A DNA stretch of 64,000 nucleotides from DALYLB01 sp964468345 (GTDB lineage Bacteria > Acidobacteriota > Blastocatellia > RBC074). The translations under genes were made by a program, and so were the position numbers. This document shows positions 1-9,046 of this stretch, piece by piece; position 1 is the stretch's first letter; every line of letters begins with the position of its first letter. The stretch covers positions 1 through 64,000 of the forward strand of contig CAYXVZ010000025.1 of NCBI GenBank assembly GCA_964468345.1, written 5' to 3'. The notes under the pieces were generated by a model. It did not search any database. It saw only the letters and a program-made list of their open reading frames with translations, and was not told the origin of the DNA.

Positions 1-81
1 AATTCTTCCGCTCTTTCCCGGCCTGGCGGAAGCGATTTGCACGCCGGAGGCAATTCTTTCCGAAGGGGAGGACGGCTCTCA

Positions 82-501
82 ATGAAGCCTGAACGAAGCA
101 AGCAACTTGTGGAAGCCTTTGTACAGGCGATCAATGAAAGAAACTGGGAGCGCCTGGATGAACTTCTCGCTCCCAATTTCACCCGGCACAGTTCCTCCGC
201 GCCTGCTGTAACGAGCCGGTGGGAGCTAAAAGAATACCTGCAGCGCGAAGTGGAAGTTTTTCCCGACGCGGTCGAGTCCATCGAAGACTGCCTCGCGGAA
301 AAAGATAAGGTCGCCGTTCGCCACCGTTTTCGAGGGACACAACGGGGCTGGATGGGGCCGTATCCGCCCAGCGGAAACACGCTGGTTGCGGATTACATCG
401 CGATTTATCGGATCGCGGAAGGCGTTCTGGCTGAGTCATGGGTGGAATGGGATAACCTGAACGGGTTACTCCAGCTTGGGCATTACAAGCCTGCCGCCTG
501 A
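82..501 (+). CDS. SnoaL-like / ester cyclase family protein
   Basis: A 139-residue protein with the size and pattern of the SnoaL-like (NTF2-fold) family: an N-terminal helix with VEAFVQAINERNWERLDELL, then a beta-rich half with RHRFRGTQ and a GN(T)xVADYIAIYRI strand, ending in the ESWVEWDNLNGLLQLG strand typical of polyketide-cyclase-like proteins. Members often act on small organic molecules, but the substrate cannot be read from sequence. The reading frame opens at 37; the ATG at 82 is preferred because it follows a GGGGAGG ribosome-binding site and matches the family length. It stands alone, 57 bases ahead of the next gene. Bases 1-81 hold nothing else I can support. Confidence 0.7.
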   Translation: MKPERSKQLVEAFVQAINERNWERLDELLAPNFTRHSSSAPAVTSRWELKEYLQREVEVFPDAVESIEDCLAEKDKVAVRHRFRGTQRGWMGPYPPSGNTLVADYIAIYRIAEGVLAESWVEWDNLNGLLQLGHYKPAA

Positions 502-558
502 GGCTTGCCTCGCAACGCGTTTCATCTGTCCCTGCCTAAAAATGGAGAAGGAGTGTTT

Positions 559-1032
559 ATGATTCGAACCATACTGATGCTGATTTCCGTTCTTTCCATG
601 CTGGCTTCGGCTGTCATGCCGCAAACCCGCGAGCCGGTCAAAAGAAGAGTGATTGAAATTCCCAGAGACGCGCGGACTCCGCGGACGCAGGAGCCCGCGA
701 TGGTCATTGGAGATTTGAAACTCAATGGATTGCGGACCAAGCCCACGACGGTGAAGGTGAATTGGACGATCGATGTTCCGGCCGATACGCGGATCGAAGG
801 CTATGTCATAACGCTGGAACTGAGAAACAACGGCGTTACGGACCAGGTTGTGCAGACGCCCTCGCCCAATTCAACGTCCGTATTCGTGGGACTGCTGGGC
901 ATCTCCGCCGAAAACCGGACCAAGCTCTTCGGCAATGGAACGCCCGTCGAAGCGCAGGTGCGATTGTCCGCCAAACTGATCAAAGGGACGCAGCGTTCCG
1001 TGCTCACCAAGTTGAAGGCCGTGACAATCTAA
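559..1032 (+). CDS. small secreted protein of unknown function
   Basis: A 157-residue protein with a clear signal peptide (hydrophobic ILMLISVLSMLASAV, probable cleavage near residue 20 before QTREP). The mature part begins with a basic, arginine-rich stretch and continues as alternating beta strands with a Gly-Leu-Arg-Thr-Lys motif, suggesting a single immunoglobulin or fibronectin-like domain; this is inference. There are no cysteines. The start at 559 follows a strong GGAGAAGGAG site; the open frame extends upstream to 505 without a matching site. I do not recognise the family. The stop codon lies at the edge of a dispersed repeat (about 1030-1152). Confidence 0.6.
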   Translation: MIRTILMLISVLSMLASAVMPQTREPVKRRVIEIPRDARTPRTQEPAMVIGDLKLNGLRTKPTTVKVNWTIDVPADTRIEGYVITLELRNNGVTDQVVQTPSPNSTSVFVGLLGISAENRTKLFGNGTPVEAQVRLSAKLIKGTQRSVLTKLKAVTI

Positions 1033-1062
1033 ATCCGGACCAGCAGGAAAGGCACAAACCAC

Positions 1063-1150
1063 CAAGAAACGAAGAGCACGAAGAATAGAGAGAAGGCCTC
1101 TTCGTTCGTCTTTCTTCGTGCTCTTCGTTTCTTGTAAAGCTTTGTCCCAA
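1063..1150. repeat. inverted repeat, 'acgaagagcacgaag' family, copy 1
   Basis: Arms 1063-1085 and 1112-1134 are perfect 23-base inverted copies built on CGAAGAGCACGAAG. The right flank (TAAAGCTTTGTCCCAAAGT) is shared, in inverse orientation, with the copy near 61240, so the mobile unit is larger than the hairpin. It lies just after the stop of the upstream gene and may terminate transcription. Confidence 0.8.
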
Positions 1151-1194
1151 AGTCGGAAATTCAACTCATCAAAAGGAACTACTCACAGGTTCTT

Positions 1195-1386
1195 CGTCCC
1201 GGAGGGACGATGTGAATTTAGGCAGGCCGTTTACGGCCTGTAAGAGCAAGAAGAATTTTCACCGTCCCATCGGGACGGTATGAAATTGTAGGCATTGAAT
1301 CGTCGCGTCCCTACGGGACGCGGTTCTTATGCAATCACTGCAGGCCGTGAACGGCCTGCCTAAATTCACATCGTCCCTCCGGGACG
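1195..1386. repeat. MITE-like element with 46-base terminal inverted repeats
   Basis: The ends 1195-1240 and 1341-1386 are 46-base inverted copies with a single mismatch. They start with the palindrome CGTCCCGGAGGGACG and end in a second palindrome GGCAGGCCGT-ACGGCCTG. The core holds two further short palindromes of the same style. The element is 192 bases and non-coding, and stops 7 bases before an ATG at 1394 that opens the hydrolase frame. No flanking target duplication was seen. Confidence 0.75.
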
Positions 1387-1420
1387 AAATTTCATGAGTA
1401 AATACCATCAAAAAGGCATC

Positions 1421-2290
1421 ATGACTAACAAGATACTCTTACTGATTCTTTTCACTTTTCTATCGGCGAGCGCCGCACTTGCGCAAACGCCGAAACAACT
1501 CGAAGTCTTTGGCCAGAAAATCAACTACATCGAAACCGGGTCGGGGCCGAATGTCATCCTGTTGCACGGGCTCGGCGATGACCTGCAGATCTGGGAACAG
1601 ACGGTGAAGGCGCTCGCGCCGAAATATCATGTCTGGGCGATCGATCAGATCGGATGCGGGCAATCGGACAAGCCGCTGCTCAATTATCGAGCCTCCGTGC
1701 TGGTCGAATTTCTGGACGGTTTTTGCAAGCAGGCCGGCATTCAGAAGGCGACATTCGTCGGGAATTCGCTTGGCGGATGGGTCGCGGCGTCGTTTGCACA
1801 CGCGCACCCGGACAAGGTCGAACGGCTGGTGCTGGTCGGCGCCGCGGGCTTCTGGCCGAAACAACCCGGCATCGCGGAATTATCCCGTCAGCAGTTGAAT
1901 ATCCTCAGCGTGTCTTCGCTTGCAGCCTATCGGGAAACGATGCAATGGATGCTCCATGACGAGTCGATTTTGACTGATGAACTCGTCGAGCAGGCCTATG
2001 CGGCGCAGCTTGCGCGGAAGGATGCCTATACGATCGATCGCTTCATCGAATCCGTCCTGCGCGGCGAAGACCGCCTGGATGGAAAGCTGAAGCGGATCAA
2101 GGCGCCAACGCTGGTCATCTGGGGGCGGCAGGATGAAGCAACGCCGCCGGCGATCGGCGAGGCCTTCGTGCGCGAGATCCCCGGCGCGCAGGCGGCGTTC
2201 CTCGATCGCTGCGGGCACATGCCGCAATGGGAATGCCATGCTCCGTTCAACGCCGCCTTGCGCAAATTCCTCGACCAGCCGCTCAATTGA
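1421..2290 (+). CDS. exported alpha/beta hydrolase
   Basis: A 289-residue alpha/beta-hydrolase-fold enzyme. An N-terminal signal peptide (ILLLILFTFLSASAALAQ) predicts export. The oxyanion loop HGLGDD is at about residue 48, the nucleophile elbow GNSLGG places Ser116, the acid is probably Asp238 (GRQDEATP) and the base His266 (CGHMPQWE). Length and motif order fit the general esterase / haloalkane-dehalogenase-like group; the acyl substrate is unknown. The frame opens at 1394, immediately after the MITE-like element, but the ATG at 1421 begins a compact signal peptide and is preferred. The cytochrome gene follows after 56 bases, so the two may be cotranscribed. Confidence 0.85.
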   Translation: MTNKILLLILFTFLSASAALAQTPKQLEVFGQKINYIETGSGPNVILLHGLGDDLQIWEQTVKALAPKYHVWAIDQIGCGQSDKPLLNYRASVLVEFLDGFCKQAGIQKATFVGNSLGGWVAASFAHAHPDKVERLVLVGAAGFWPKQPGIAELSRQQLNILSVSSLAAYRETMQWMLHDESILTDELVEQAYAAQLARKDAYTIDRFIESVLRGEDRLDGKLKRIKAPTLVIWGRQDEATPPAIGEAFVREIPGAQAAFLDRCGHMPQWECHAPFNAALRKFLDQPLN

Positions 2291-2346
2291 CAGACTCCGG
2301 AAGCCATGACCATCATGCCGGCCGATCCAGCATCACACATATCGGT

Positions 2347-3483
2347 ATGGCATTCGAAGCCCGAACATCCTGGAAGGCCGGTTTGGTCGTCGCCGCGCTG
2401 CTGCTGTTTCTGTTTCCGCTCTCGACCGCGGGACAGAAACGCCGCGGCGCGAGCTTCGATCCCGCGCCCGATTGGCGGCCGACCCTTCTGCCCGCGGGAG
2501 CGAAATATGCCGGCAATGCGGCCTGCGCAGAATGTCATAAAGAGGTCGAGTCGCAAGCGGCGACCCCGATGGGCCGGGCCCTCGAACGCGCGGCCGACAG
2601 TCCGGTCCTGCGCAAACACACGCAACTCCGTTTTCGTGAAGGGCCGTATACCTATTCGATCGAGCGGGAAGGGAACAGCATTGTCTATGTCGTGACGGAT
2701 GGAAAGGATTCGATCCGCCTGCCGGTCGAATACGCGTTTGGAATGGGCAAGGTGGCGCAGACCTATGTTCTTTTGCACAAAGGCCGGTATTTCGAAAGCC
2801 GCGTCAGCTTTTACAGCGGCATCGGCGGGCTCGATTTCACGCTCGGCGCGCCGCGCAAAGCGCCTTCCTCGCTCGAAGCCGCCATCGGCCGACCGCTCAA
2901 TTCCGACGAGATCAATGATTGCTACAACTGCCACGCGACGGGCGCGCTGCAACTGGGCCGCATCGATTCCGAAAAGCTGATTCCCGGCATTACCTGCGAA
3001 GGATGCCACGGGCCGGGCGGGCAACACATTCAGGCCATGAAAGCGCCGCAAGCCCCGAACGCCTCTCGCGTGGAAAAATACATTCTCAATCCGGGACAAT
3101 TCGATACGGAAGGCATGACGCAATTCTGCGGCGCCTGTCATCGCTCGTGGATCCAGGTGCAGATGATCGGCATTCGCGGCATCGAAACCGTGCGGTTTCA
3201 ACCGTATCGAATCTTCAAGAGCAAATGCTACGACCATCAGGACGAGCGGATCAGTTGCACCGCCTGCCATAACCCGCACGAAGAACTCGTCACCGATGCC
3301 GCGCATTACGATGCCAAATGCACGGCCTGCCATCAGGCCGGCGGAAAGCTTCGCGTCTGCCCGACCGCGAAATCGAATTGCGCCTCTTGCCACATGCCGA
3401 AGCTTGACCTGCCCGGCGCGCACCATACATTCACCGATCACCGCATCCGCATCGTCCGCAAGGGCGAAACCTATCCCGAATGA
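2347..3483 (+). CDS. exported multihaem cytochrome c (seven CXXCH)
   Basis: A 378-residue protein with an N-terminal signal anchor (LVVAALLLFLFPLSTAG) and seven CXXCH haem-binding motifs starting at residues 60, 192, 217, 261, 304, 325 and 345 (CAECH, CYNCH, CEGCH, CGACH, CTACH, CTACH, CASCH). Haem c is attached outside the membrane, so it should act in the periplasm as an electron carrier or redox enzyme. The wide gap between motifs 1 and 2 holds a beta-rich domain (about 70-185), followed by a closely packed haem cluster. This layout resembles multihaem cytochromes of the c554 superfamily, but the exact family is not certain. The frame opens at 2227 inside the hydrolase gene; the ATG at 2347 gives a proper signal sequence. 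No cytochrome maturation genes are nearby. Confidence 0.88.
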   Translation: MAFEARTSWKAGLVVAALLLFLFPLSTAGQKRRGASFDPAPDWRPTLLPAGAKYAGNAACAECHKEVESQAATPMGRALERAADSPVLRKHTQLRFREGPYTYSIEREGNSIVYVVTDGKDSIRLPVEYAFGMGKVAQTYVLLHKGRYFESRVSFYSGIGGLDFTLGAPRKAPSSLEAAIGRPLNSDEINDCYNCHATGALQLGRIDSEKLIPGITCEGCHGPGGQHIQAMKAPQAPNASRVEKYILNPGQFDTEGMTQFCGACHRSWIQVQMIGIRGIETVRFQPYRIFKSKCYDHQDERISCTACHNPHEELVTDAAHYDAKCTACHQAGGKLRVCPTAKSNCASCHMPKLDLPGAHHTFTDHRIRIVRKGETYPE

Positions 3484-3997
3484 TTCGAACCCCTTCAAAA
3501 AGATTGACTTCCTGAAATAACTCGACTACTGTTCGACCCATCTTTCCAACAAACAAGCGGTAACTAAAGAACAAACATTTTTCGCTGGGCCTAAATTGCA
3601 CACATTACCTGGATTTCGGTTGTATACGTGTATGTAACGTCTTCATAATCCATTGATTTCATTGGGTGGATTACCGGTAACGGTAATTTACCCTAAGGTT
3701 GCTCCCTCAGTTGTGCGGACAAAGATACACTAGGCAGGTTATTCCCTCTTTCGAGGAATTCGGGAAGTCGTATCCAATATCGTCCGATATTGCCCGAAAT
3801 TCTTCATAACAAGTCATCAAAACAAAGAAAAACTTACACGCTTTGCTAGGGCTCGGATTGACTGATCGAGTTGGTTTGGGCAGGACTCGGACCATTTTCG
3901 GTTGCATAGGCCGAAGGCTGTCTGAAGGCTGTCCAGGTCAATAAAAGTAGTTCTTTCACCTCGCGGAAACCCGCAAATTCCACCAAAGGAGTTTTGA
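3484..3997. other. 514-base untranslated leader upstream of the Oar-like gene
   Basis: No credible gene on either strand. The segment is AT-richer than its surroundings. It holds a promoter-like pair at 3620-3649, a small palindromic repeat TTACCGGTAACGGTAA at 3671-3686, and the ribosome-binding site AAAGGAG at about 3985-3991. A transcript from the candidate promoter would have a leader of some 340 bases. Confidence 0.5.
3620..3649 (+). promoter_or_regulatory. candidate sigma-70-type promoter
   Basis: TTGTAT at 3620-3625 and CATAAT at 3644-3649 are separated by 18 bases, and point towards the Oar-like gene. The match is modest and unsupported by any comparison. Confidence 0.3.
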
Positions 3998-6900
3998 ATG
4001 AAATTGAAGGCACTTGGCAGAGCTTTCCAATTTCGCCAAAGCGTTCTTCTCCTATTACTGGTGGGAATCCTGGCAACAGGCCCCGTCCTGGCGCAGAGTT
4101 CGAACGCGACGCTGAATGGCATCATCTCGGATGCCCTCGGCGCGATCGTTCCCGGCGCAGAGCTGACGTTGACCAACTCAGCGACGGCGTTTGAAGCCAA
4201 ATTCACCACCAACGAACGCGGCGAATATACATTTCGAAATCTCACCCCGGGCACCTATGAATTGAAAGTCTCAAAGCAGGGCTTTCAGAATGCGGTGCAA
4301 AAAGGAATCATTCTGACGATCAATTCCATCGTTCGCGTGGATGTGCAACTGAAGGTCGGCGCGACCAGCGAAACGGTGACGATCGTCGGCGATCAATCCC
4401 TGATCAATTTCGAAAACGCGACCCAGCAGGGCGGCGTCGCGCCCGAAACGCTCAACAATCTTCCGCTCGTGGTCGGCGGCGCGCCGCGCTCTTCGATGAG
4501 CTTTGCGACGCTGCTTCCGGGCGTGACGACGGGCAGCGCGGGCGAAGCCTTTAACGCGCGCATCAACGGCGGCCTGCAGATGGGCGACGAAGCCGTGATG
4601 GACGGCGCGAGCATGCAGCAGGGCTATATGAACCAGAGCGGCATGGTTTCGCTGCAGGGCGATTTTCAAATGTCGCCGGACATGGTGCAGGAGGTCAAGG
4701 TCATCACCTCCAACTATGAGCCGCAATACGGTTCGTCGACCTCGGGACAGCTTGTGGTCGTGACCAAGGGCGGCGGAGCGCAATATCACGGCGCGGCATT
4801 TGAGTATCACCGAAACCGCGTGCTCAATGCGCGGCAGTGGAACGCGGCCAGCCGGCCCTTCAATATCCAAAACAACTACGGCGCCAATATCGGCGGCCCG
4901 GTCAAGATTCCCTGGCTGTATGACGGCAGCGGGCAGGGCAAGCACAAGACCTATTTCTATTTCAATTGGGAAGCCTTCCGCGCGGCGGGCGGCGCTTCGG
5001 TGCCGACGATCACGGTGCCGTCGGCCAAGGCGCGCAACGGCGATTTCTCCGACTGGAAAGATGCGGCGGGCAACCTGATTCCGGTGTTCGATCCGCGCAC
5101 GACGCAGGTCGGGGCCAACGGCGCGATCACGCGCCGGCAGATTCAGTGCAACGGCGTTCTCAATGTCCTTTGCAAACCGGACTATGACGCGCTGGTGGCG
5201 GCCAATCCGTTCTTCCGCGAATATCTGTTGAGATTCATGCCTGCGCCGACGCGCGCCGGCGAACTCAACAACTGGACGGCGCCGCGCGCGGTGCCCAATT
5301 CGCTGATCAATGGATCGAACGTCTATATGACGCGCGTCGACCATTACATCGGCGACAACGATCACTTCTATTTCACGTGGTGGCGGCAATACGCGGCGAT
5401 CAACATCGCCTCGCTGCTGCCGGCGGAGATCGCGACCGAAAGTCCGACGACGCCGCAGAACTCGCCGATTCCCCGTTTCAACTGGGAGCACACGTTCAGC
5501 CCCACGCTGACGCACCATTTCACGGCCGGCTATCTGAACCGCAACGAGGGCTATGGTTCGCTCAATCTCGGCGTCAACCTGCCGAAGGTGCAGGGTGTGG
5601 CCAGCCAGACTTATCTGCCGCAGTTCACCTTCGGCGACGGCTTCACGCAGATCAGCAATAGTTCGGGCGTCAATGCGCGCAATATCACGACGCGCCCGAC
5701 CTATGTGTTCAACAACCTGCTGACCTGGGTCCGCGGCGATCACACGCTGAAATTCGGCGGCGAATGGCGCAATGCCGGCGGAAACATCCGCGCGGGCAAC
5801 AATGAATCAGGCTCGTTCTTCTTTGGGCGCGAAACGACGGGCATTCCGCTGGTCAACAGCGGCCACCCGATCGCCAGCTTCCTGTTCGGCGCGGTGTCGA
5901 ACGGCAACGTCGATTTCCGCACGGTCAGCGCGTGGTATCCGCGGCAGAACGCATATGTCCTTCACGGCGGCGACACCTGGCGCATGACGCCCAAGCTGAC
6001 GGTGAATTACGGATTGCGATGGGATGTGTTCACGCCGATGCGCGAGAAATTCAATCGCCTGTCGTTCTTCGACCCAACCGGCGCCAATCCTGGCGCGGGC
6101 GGCCGTCCGGGCCGGCTTGCGTTTGCAGGCGACGAGTACGGTTCGGCCAGCTTTGGCGCGGACTTCCCTGAAGAGACCTGGAAGAAAGGCTTCGCCCCGC
6201 GACTGGGCATCGCCTATTCATGGGATTCCAAGACCGTGGTTCGGACAGGCTATGGCATCTTCTTCGCACAGGCCTTTTATCCGGGCTGGGGCGGCGGTAT
6301 GTCGCTCGACGGTTTCAACCTGAACCAGTCGTTCAGCACGACCGGCACGGGCGGCGTTATTCCGGCGTTCTATCTTCAGAACGGCTTCCCGCAGAACTTC
6401 ACGCGGCCGCCGTTCATCACCTCGGATTTCCGCAACGGGCAATCCATTCTCTATCGGCCGGCCGATGCCAATCGCCGTCCGTATTCGCAGCAGTGGAACC
6501 TGACGATCGAGCGTGAACTGCCGCAGGGCATGTTCCTGAGCGTGGCCTATGTCGGCAACAAGGGCACCCGCCTGCCGTCGAACCTGCAGCCGCTCAATCG
6601 CCTCGATCCGCGCACCGCGCGCGTACAGGCGCTCGGTCCCGATCGCCTGTATAGCGAAGTTCCTGAATCCGGCGTGGCTTTTGCCGGCACGGCGAATGAA
6701 GTTCGCGAACCGTATACCGGCTGGGCGAGACAGTTGAAGTCGAAAGGCTGCAACCCGACTGTGGCCCAGGCCCTGATGCCCTTCCCGCAGTATTGTTCGC
6801 AGCTTTTCGGCTTGAATGAAAACGTGGGCAATTCGACGTTCCATTCCTTCCAGGCCAAGCTCGAAAAACGCTTCAGCAAGGGCGTTTTCTTCCTGGTTTC

Positions 6901-7684
6901 GTACACGAATTCGAAGCTCATCACCGATGCGGCGGATTCGACGCAGCGCGAAGCCAGCCAGTGGAACGCGGCGGGCGGCATTCTGTCTCCCTTCGAACGT
7001 CGCCGCAATCGCGCGCTGGCGCCGGATGACGTGCCACAGGTGCTTTCAGCGGCTTTCGTTTACGAATTGCCGTTCGGCAACAACAAGCGTTTCCTCAACA
7101 AGGGCGGCGCGCTCAATAAACTGGTCGGCGGCTGGCAGGCCAGCACCGTCTATCGTTATTCGCGCGGCATTCCGTTCTTCTTCACTTCCAGCAACTGCCA
7201 GGGCGGCGCGTTTGCGCTCGGCTGTTTCCCCGGCCTCAAGGATGGCGTCAATCCCTTCCTGCAGGACGTGAATAACTTCGATCCCGCCAAGGGACCGTTG
7301 TTCAATATCAATGCCTTTGAGTTTTCCACGGGGCGGAGGCGCCCGGATGGCACGACCATCTCCGTCTTTGATGCGGATTCGGGCGTCGCGAATGGGTTTT
7401 ATACCGGCAGCGGCGTCCGCGTCAGCAACCTGCGAAGCTCGAATTTCAAAAACTTCGATGCAACGCTGATCAAGAACACACGCCTGAGCGAAAAGGTCAA
7501 CTTCCAGTTCCGCGCGGAGTTTTTCAACGTCGGCAACTTCCATTACTTCGTGAATGGAAGCAACTTCAACATCGGCGGCAACCTGCCGTTCGATACCAAT
7601 GTCAGCAGTCCGAACTTCGGACAATTCACCGGCAACGTCTCGGCGCCGCGCACGATTCAATTCGGCGCGCGCATCGAGTTCTAA
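3998..7684 (+). CDS. Oar-like TonB-dependent outer membrane protein with carboxypeptidase-regulatory domain
   Basis: A 1228-residue outer membrane protein. Signal peptide at 1-33 (LLLLLVGILATGPVLAQ). Residues about 36-118 form a carboxypeptidase-regulatory-like domain (NGIISDALGAIVPGAELTL, ERGEYTFRNLTPGTYEL). A plug-like region follows at about 120-260 (NARINGGLQMGDEAVMDGA, QVVVTKGG-type motif), then a long beta barrel ending in Phe (ARIEF), as expected for BAM-inserted proteins. This architecture is typical of the Oar/OmpA-like TonB-dependent family greatly expanded in Acidobacteriota. The ligand is unknown; large polymers or adhesion are usual guesses. The start follows AAAGGAG at the right spacing. 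It faces a TPR gene convergently across an inverted repeat. Confidence 0.88.
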   Translation: MKLKALGRAFQFRQSVLLLLLVGILATGPVLAQSSNATLNGIISDALGAIVPGAELTLTNSATAFEAKFTTNERGEYTFRNLTPGTYELKVSKQGFQNAVQKGIILTINSIVRVDVQLKVGATSETVTIVGDQSLINFENATQQGGVAPETLNNLPLVVGGAPRSSMSFATLLPGVTTGSAGEAFNARINGGLQMGDEAVMDGASMQQGYMNQSGMVSLQGDFQMSPDMVQEVKVITSNYEPQYGSSTSGQLVVVTKGGGAQYHGAAFEYHRNRVLNARQWNAASRPFNIQNNYGANIGGPVKIPWLYDGSGQGKHKTYFYFNWEAFRAAGGASVPTITVPSAKARNGDFSDWKDAAGNLIPVFDPRTTQVGANGAITRRQIQCNGVLNVLCKPDYDALVAANPFFREYLLRFMPAPTRAGELNNWTAPRAVPNSLINGSNVYMTRVDHYIGDNDHFYFTWWRQYAAINIASLLPAEIATESPTTPQNSPIPRFNWEHTFSPTLTHHFTAGYLNRNEGYGSLNLGVNLPKVQGVASQTYLPQFTFGDGFTQISNSSGVNARNITTRPTYVFNNLLTWVRGDHTLKFGGEWRNAGGNIRAGNNESGSFFFGRETTGIPLVNSGHPIASFLFGAVSNGNVDFRTVSAWYPRQNAYVLHGGDTWRMTPKLTVNYGLRWDVFTPMREKFNRLSFFDPTGANPGAGGRPGRLAFAGDEYGSASFGADFPEETWKKGFAPRLGIAYSWDSKTVVRTGYGIFFAQAFYPGWGGGMSLDGFNLNQSFSTTGTGGVIPAFYLQNGFPQNFTRPPFITSDFRNGQSILYRPADANRRPYSQQWNLTIERELPQGMFLSVAYVGNKGTRLPSNLQPLNRLDPRTARVQALGPDRLYSEVPESGVAFAGTANEVREPYTGWARQLKSKGCNPTVAQALMPFPQYCSQLFGLNENVGNSTFHSFQAKLEKRFSKGVFFLVSYTNSKLITDAADSTQREASQWNAAGGILSPFERRRNRALAPDDVPQVLSAAFVYELPFGNNKRFLNKGGALNKLVGGWQASTVYRYSRGIPFFFTSSNCQGGAFALGCFPGLKDGVNPFLQDVNNFDPAKGPLFNINAFEFSTGRRRPDGTTISVFDADSGVANGFYTGSGVRVSNLRSSNFKNFDATLIKNTRLSEKVNFQFRAEFFNVGNFHYFVNGSNFNIGGNLPFDTNVSSPNFGQFTGNVSAPRTIQFGARIEF

Positions 7685-7701
7685 GCAGGTCTTTTTCCAT
7701 A

Positions 7702-7922
7702 GCCCGCGGATGCGGGTGGCGGAATGTAGCCCAGGGTGAAGGCGAAGCCGGAACCCTGGGTAGTGTTAGATAGAAAACAAGCCCGCGGATGCGGGCGACA
7801 GTGATTGCCATATTTATCACTGCCGCCCGCATCCGCGGGCTTGTTTTTCTCGATAGATTGTCCCAGGGCTCGCGCAATAGCGCGTCGCCCTGGGCTACAT
7901 TCCGCCGCCCGCATCCGCGGGC
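7702..7922. repeat. MITE-like element between convergent genes
   Basis: Outer arms 7702-7736 and 7888-7922 are 35-base inverted copies with one mismatch (GCCCGCGGATGCGGG followed by a GGAATGTAGCCCAGGG segment). A second palindrome with the same GCCCGCGGATGCGGGC core occupies about 7779-7848. The element fills the gap between the stops at 7684 and 7962 and could act as a terminator in both directions. Confidence 0.75.
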
Positions 7923-7961
7923 CGAGGACACGCACCGATTTCGGAAATTTGATCCTGCTAT

Positions 7962-9020
7962 TTATTTCCCCGGACCGCGCGCGTCCTTCAATTGCTGAAA
8001 CCTTGCGATGGCTTCTTTCGCCTTCGCGGAGTCGCCCTGTTTTTGATAGAGGCGGCCGAGAGCGTAATGCGGATCCGCATAAGTCGCGTCGAACTCCGCG
8101 GCGCGTTCGAGCGACGCGATGGCTTCCTTCCCTCGGTTTTGTTTTTCCAGCAATAAGCCCATTTGATAATGAATCTGCGGCAGGCGATTGTCATAACGCA
8201 GGGCTTCCTGCAGGGCGCTTTCGGCTTCGGCGAGTTTGTTCTGCGCCTGCAGGGTGATGCCGAGATTGAGCGGCGGCCATGGCGAAGGCGTCGTTTGTTT
8301 CCGATTGAGTTCGATCGCCACGGCGAAATGCTTCACGGCTTCGTCGTATTGCCCGAGATAATCGAAGCACAATCCCAGATTGTCATATGCCCTTGTCATC
8401 TGCGGCGCGAGCTCGATGACCTTGCGCAGCTTCTCGACCGCCGGTTGATATTGCTGCGCGTCGTAATCCATCCGGGCGAGCCAATAAAGGTACAGCGCTT
8501 CTTTCGGAAACTCCGCGACCAGTTTTTCCAACTCCGGCCGCGCCCAGTCCGGACGCTTCAGGCGGATGAAGGCCATGCTCATCGTGAAGCGGCTGCGCGC
8601 TTCAAGCGGCGCGATGGCCTTCGATTTCTGATAGGCGACCGCGGCATTCAGGAATTCTCCATTGAGAAAAAACACGCCGCCCGCAAACGCCAGCAAGGAC
8701 GCGGCCGCCGGCGATTTCGGCGCGCGCGCCGTCTCTTTGTCGATCTCCGCGACCAGCAGTTTTTCCGCCGCGGTGTACTCCTGCCGTTTCAATAACGCCG
8801 CCAGTTCCTCGCGCTGCGCCTGCGTCAGCGGCAGATTCGCTGGATTGAGCCCCGCGGGCATCGGCATTTCGGGTGTTTGCGCCCGGGCCGTTGAAGCGAT
8901 AAAAAACAGCAAAACAAAGGTTCGAAGGATCAAAGGCTCAAAGAAGATTCGTCTGTTTTTCTTTGAACCCTTGATCCTTTGAACCTTTGTGTTGAACGTT
9001 TTACACATTTTCATATGCAT
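7962..9020 (-). CDS. exported TPR protein
   Basis: About 352 residues. After an N-terminal hydrophobic segment (TFVLLFFIASTARAQ) comes a helical protein with recurring TPR signatures: AAVAYQKSKAIAPLEA, AVEKLRKVIELAPQM, RAYDNLGLCFDYLGQYDEAVKHFAVAIELN, AESALQEALRYD, QIHYQMGLLLEKQNRGKEAIASLERAAEFD, DPHYALGRLYQKQGDSAKAKEAIA. TPRs bind protein partners; nothing indicates catalysis. The open frame extends upstream into the preceding TPR gene, so the start lies among the ATG codons at 9020, 9014 and 9008; none has a good ribosome-binding site. Residues up to and including the signal peptide are encoded within an inverted repeat (8913-8990). It follows the gene ending at 9047 by 26 bases and is probably cotranscribed with it. 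Confidence 0.75.
   Translation of the reverse strand: MHMKMCKTFNTKVQRIKGSKKNRRIFFEPLILRTFVLLFFIASTARAQTPEMPMPAGLNPANLPLTQAQREELAALLKRQEYTAAEKLLVAEIDKETARAPKSPAAASLLAFAGGVFFLNGEFLNAAVAYQKSKAIAPLEARSRFTMSMAFIRLKRPDWARPELEKLVAEFPKEALYLYWLARMDYDAQQYQPAVEKLRKVIELAPQMTRAYDNLGLCFDYLGQYDEAVKHFAVAIELNRKQTTPSPWPPLNLGITLQAQNKLAEAESALQEALRYDNRLPQIHYQMGLLLEKQNRGKEAIASLERAAEFDATYADPHYALGRLYQKQGDSAKAKEAIARFQQLKDARGPGK
8913..8990. repeat. inverted repeat inside the 5' end of a TPR gene
   Basis: Arms 8913-8945 and about 8959-8990 are imperfect inverted copies built on AAAGGTTCAAAGGATCAAAG. Both arms are in the translated part of the downstream TPR gene: one encodes a basic stretch (KVQRIKGSKK) and the other the start of the hydrophobic signal segment. 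Confidence 0.7.
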
Positions 9021-9046
9021 TCGAAGAAAAAGAAGCGTACAAGCAT

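Noticed and set aside
2026..3498. 490-residue open frame antisense to the cytochrome and hydrolase genes
   Set aside because: Crosses two real genes on the other strand and has no family features.
4271..5743. 490-residue open frame antisense to the Oar-like gene
   Set aside because: No recognisable motif or ribosome-binding site, and the sense strand encodes a continuous outer membrane protein.
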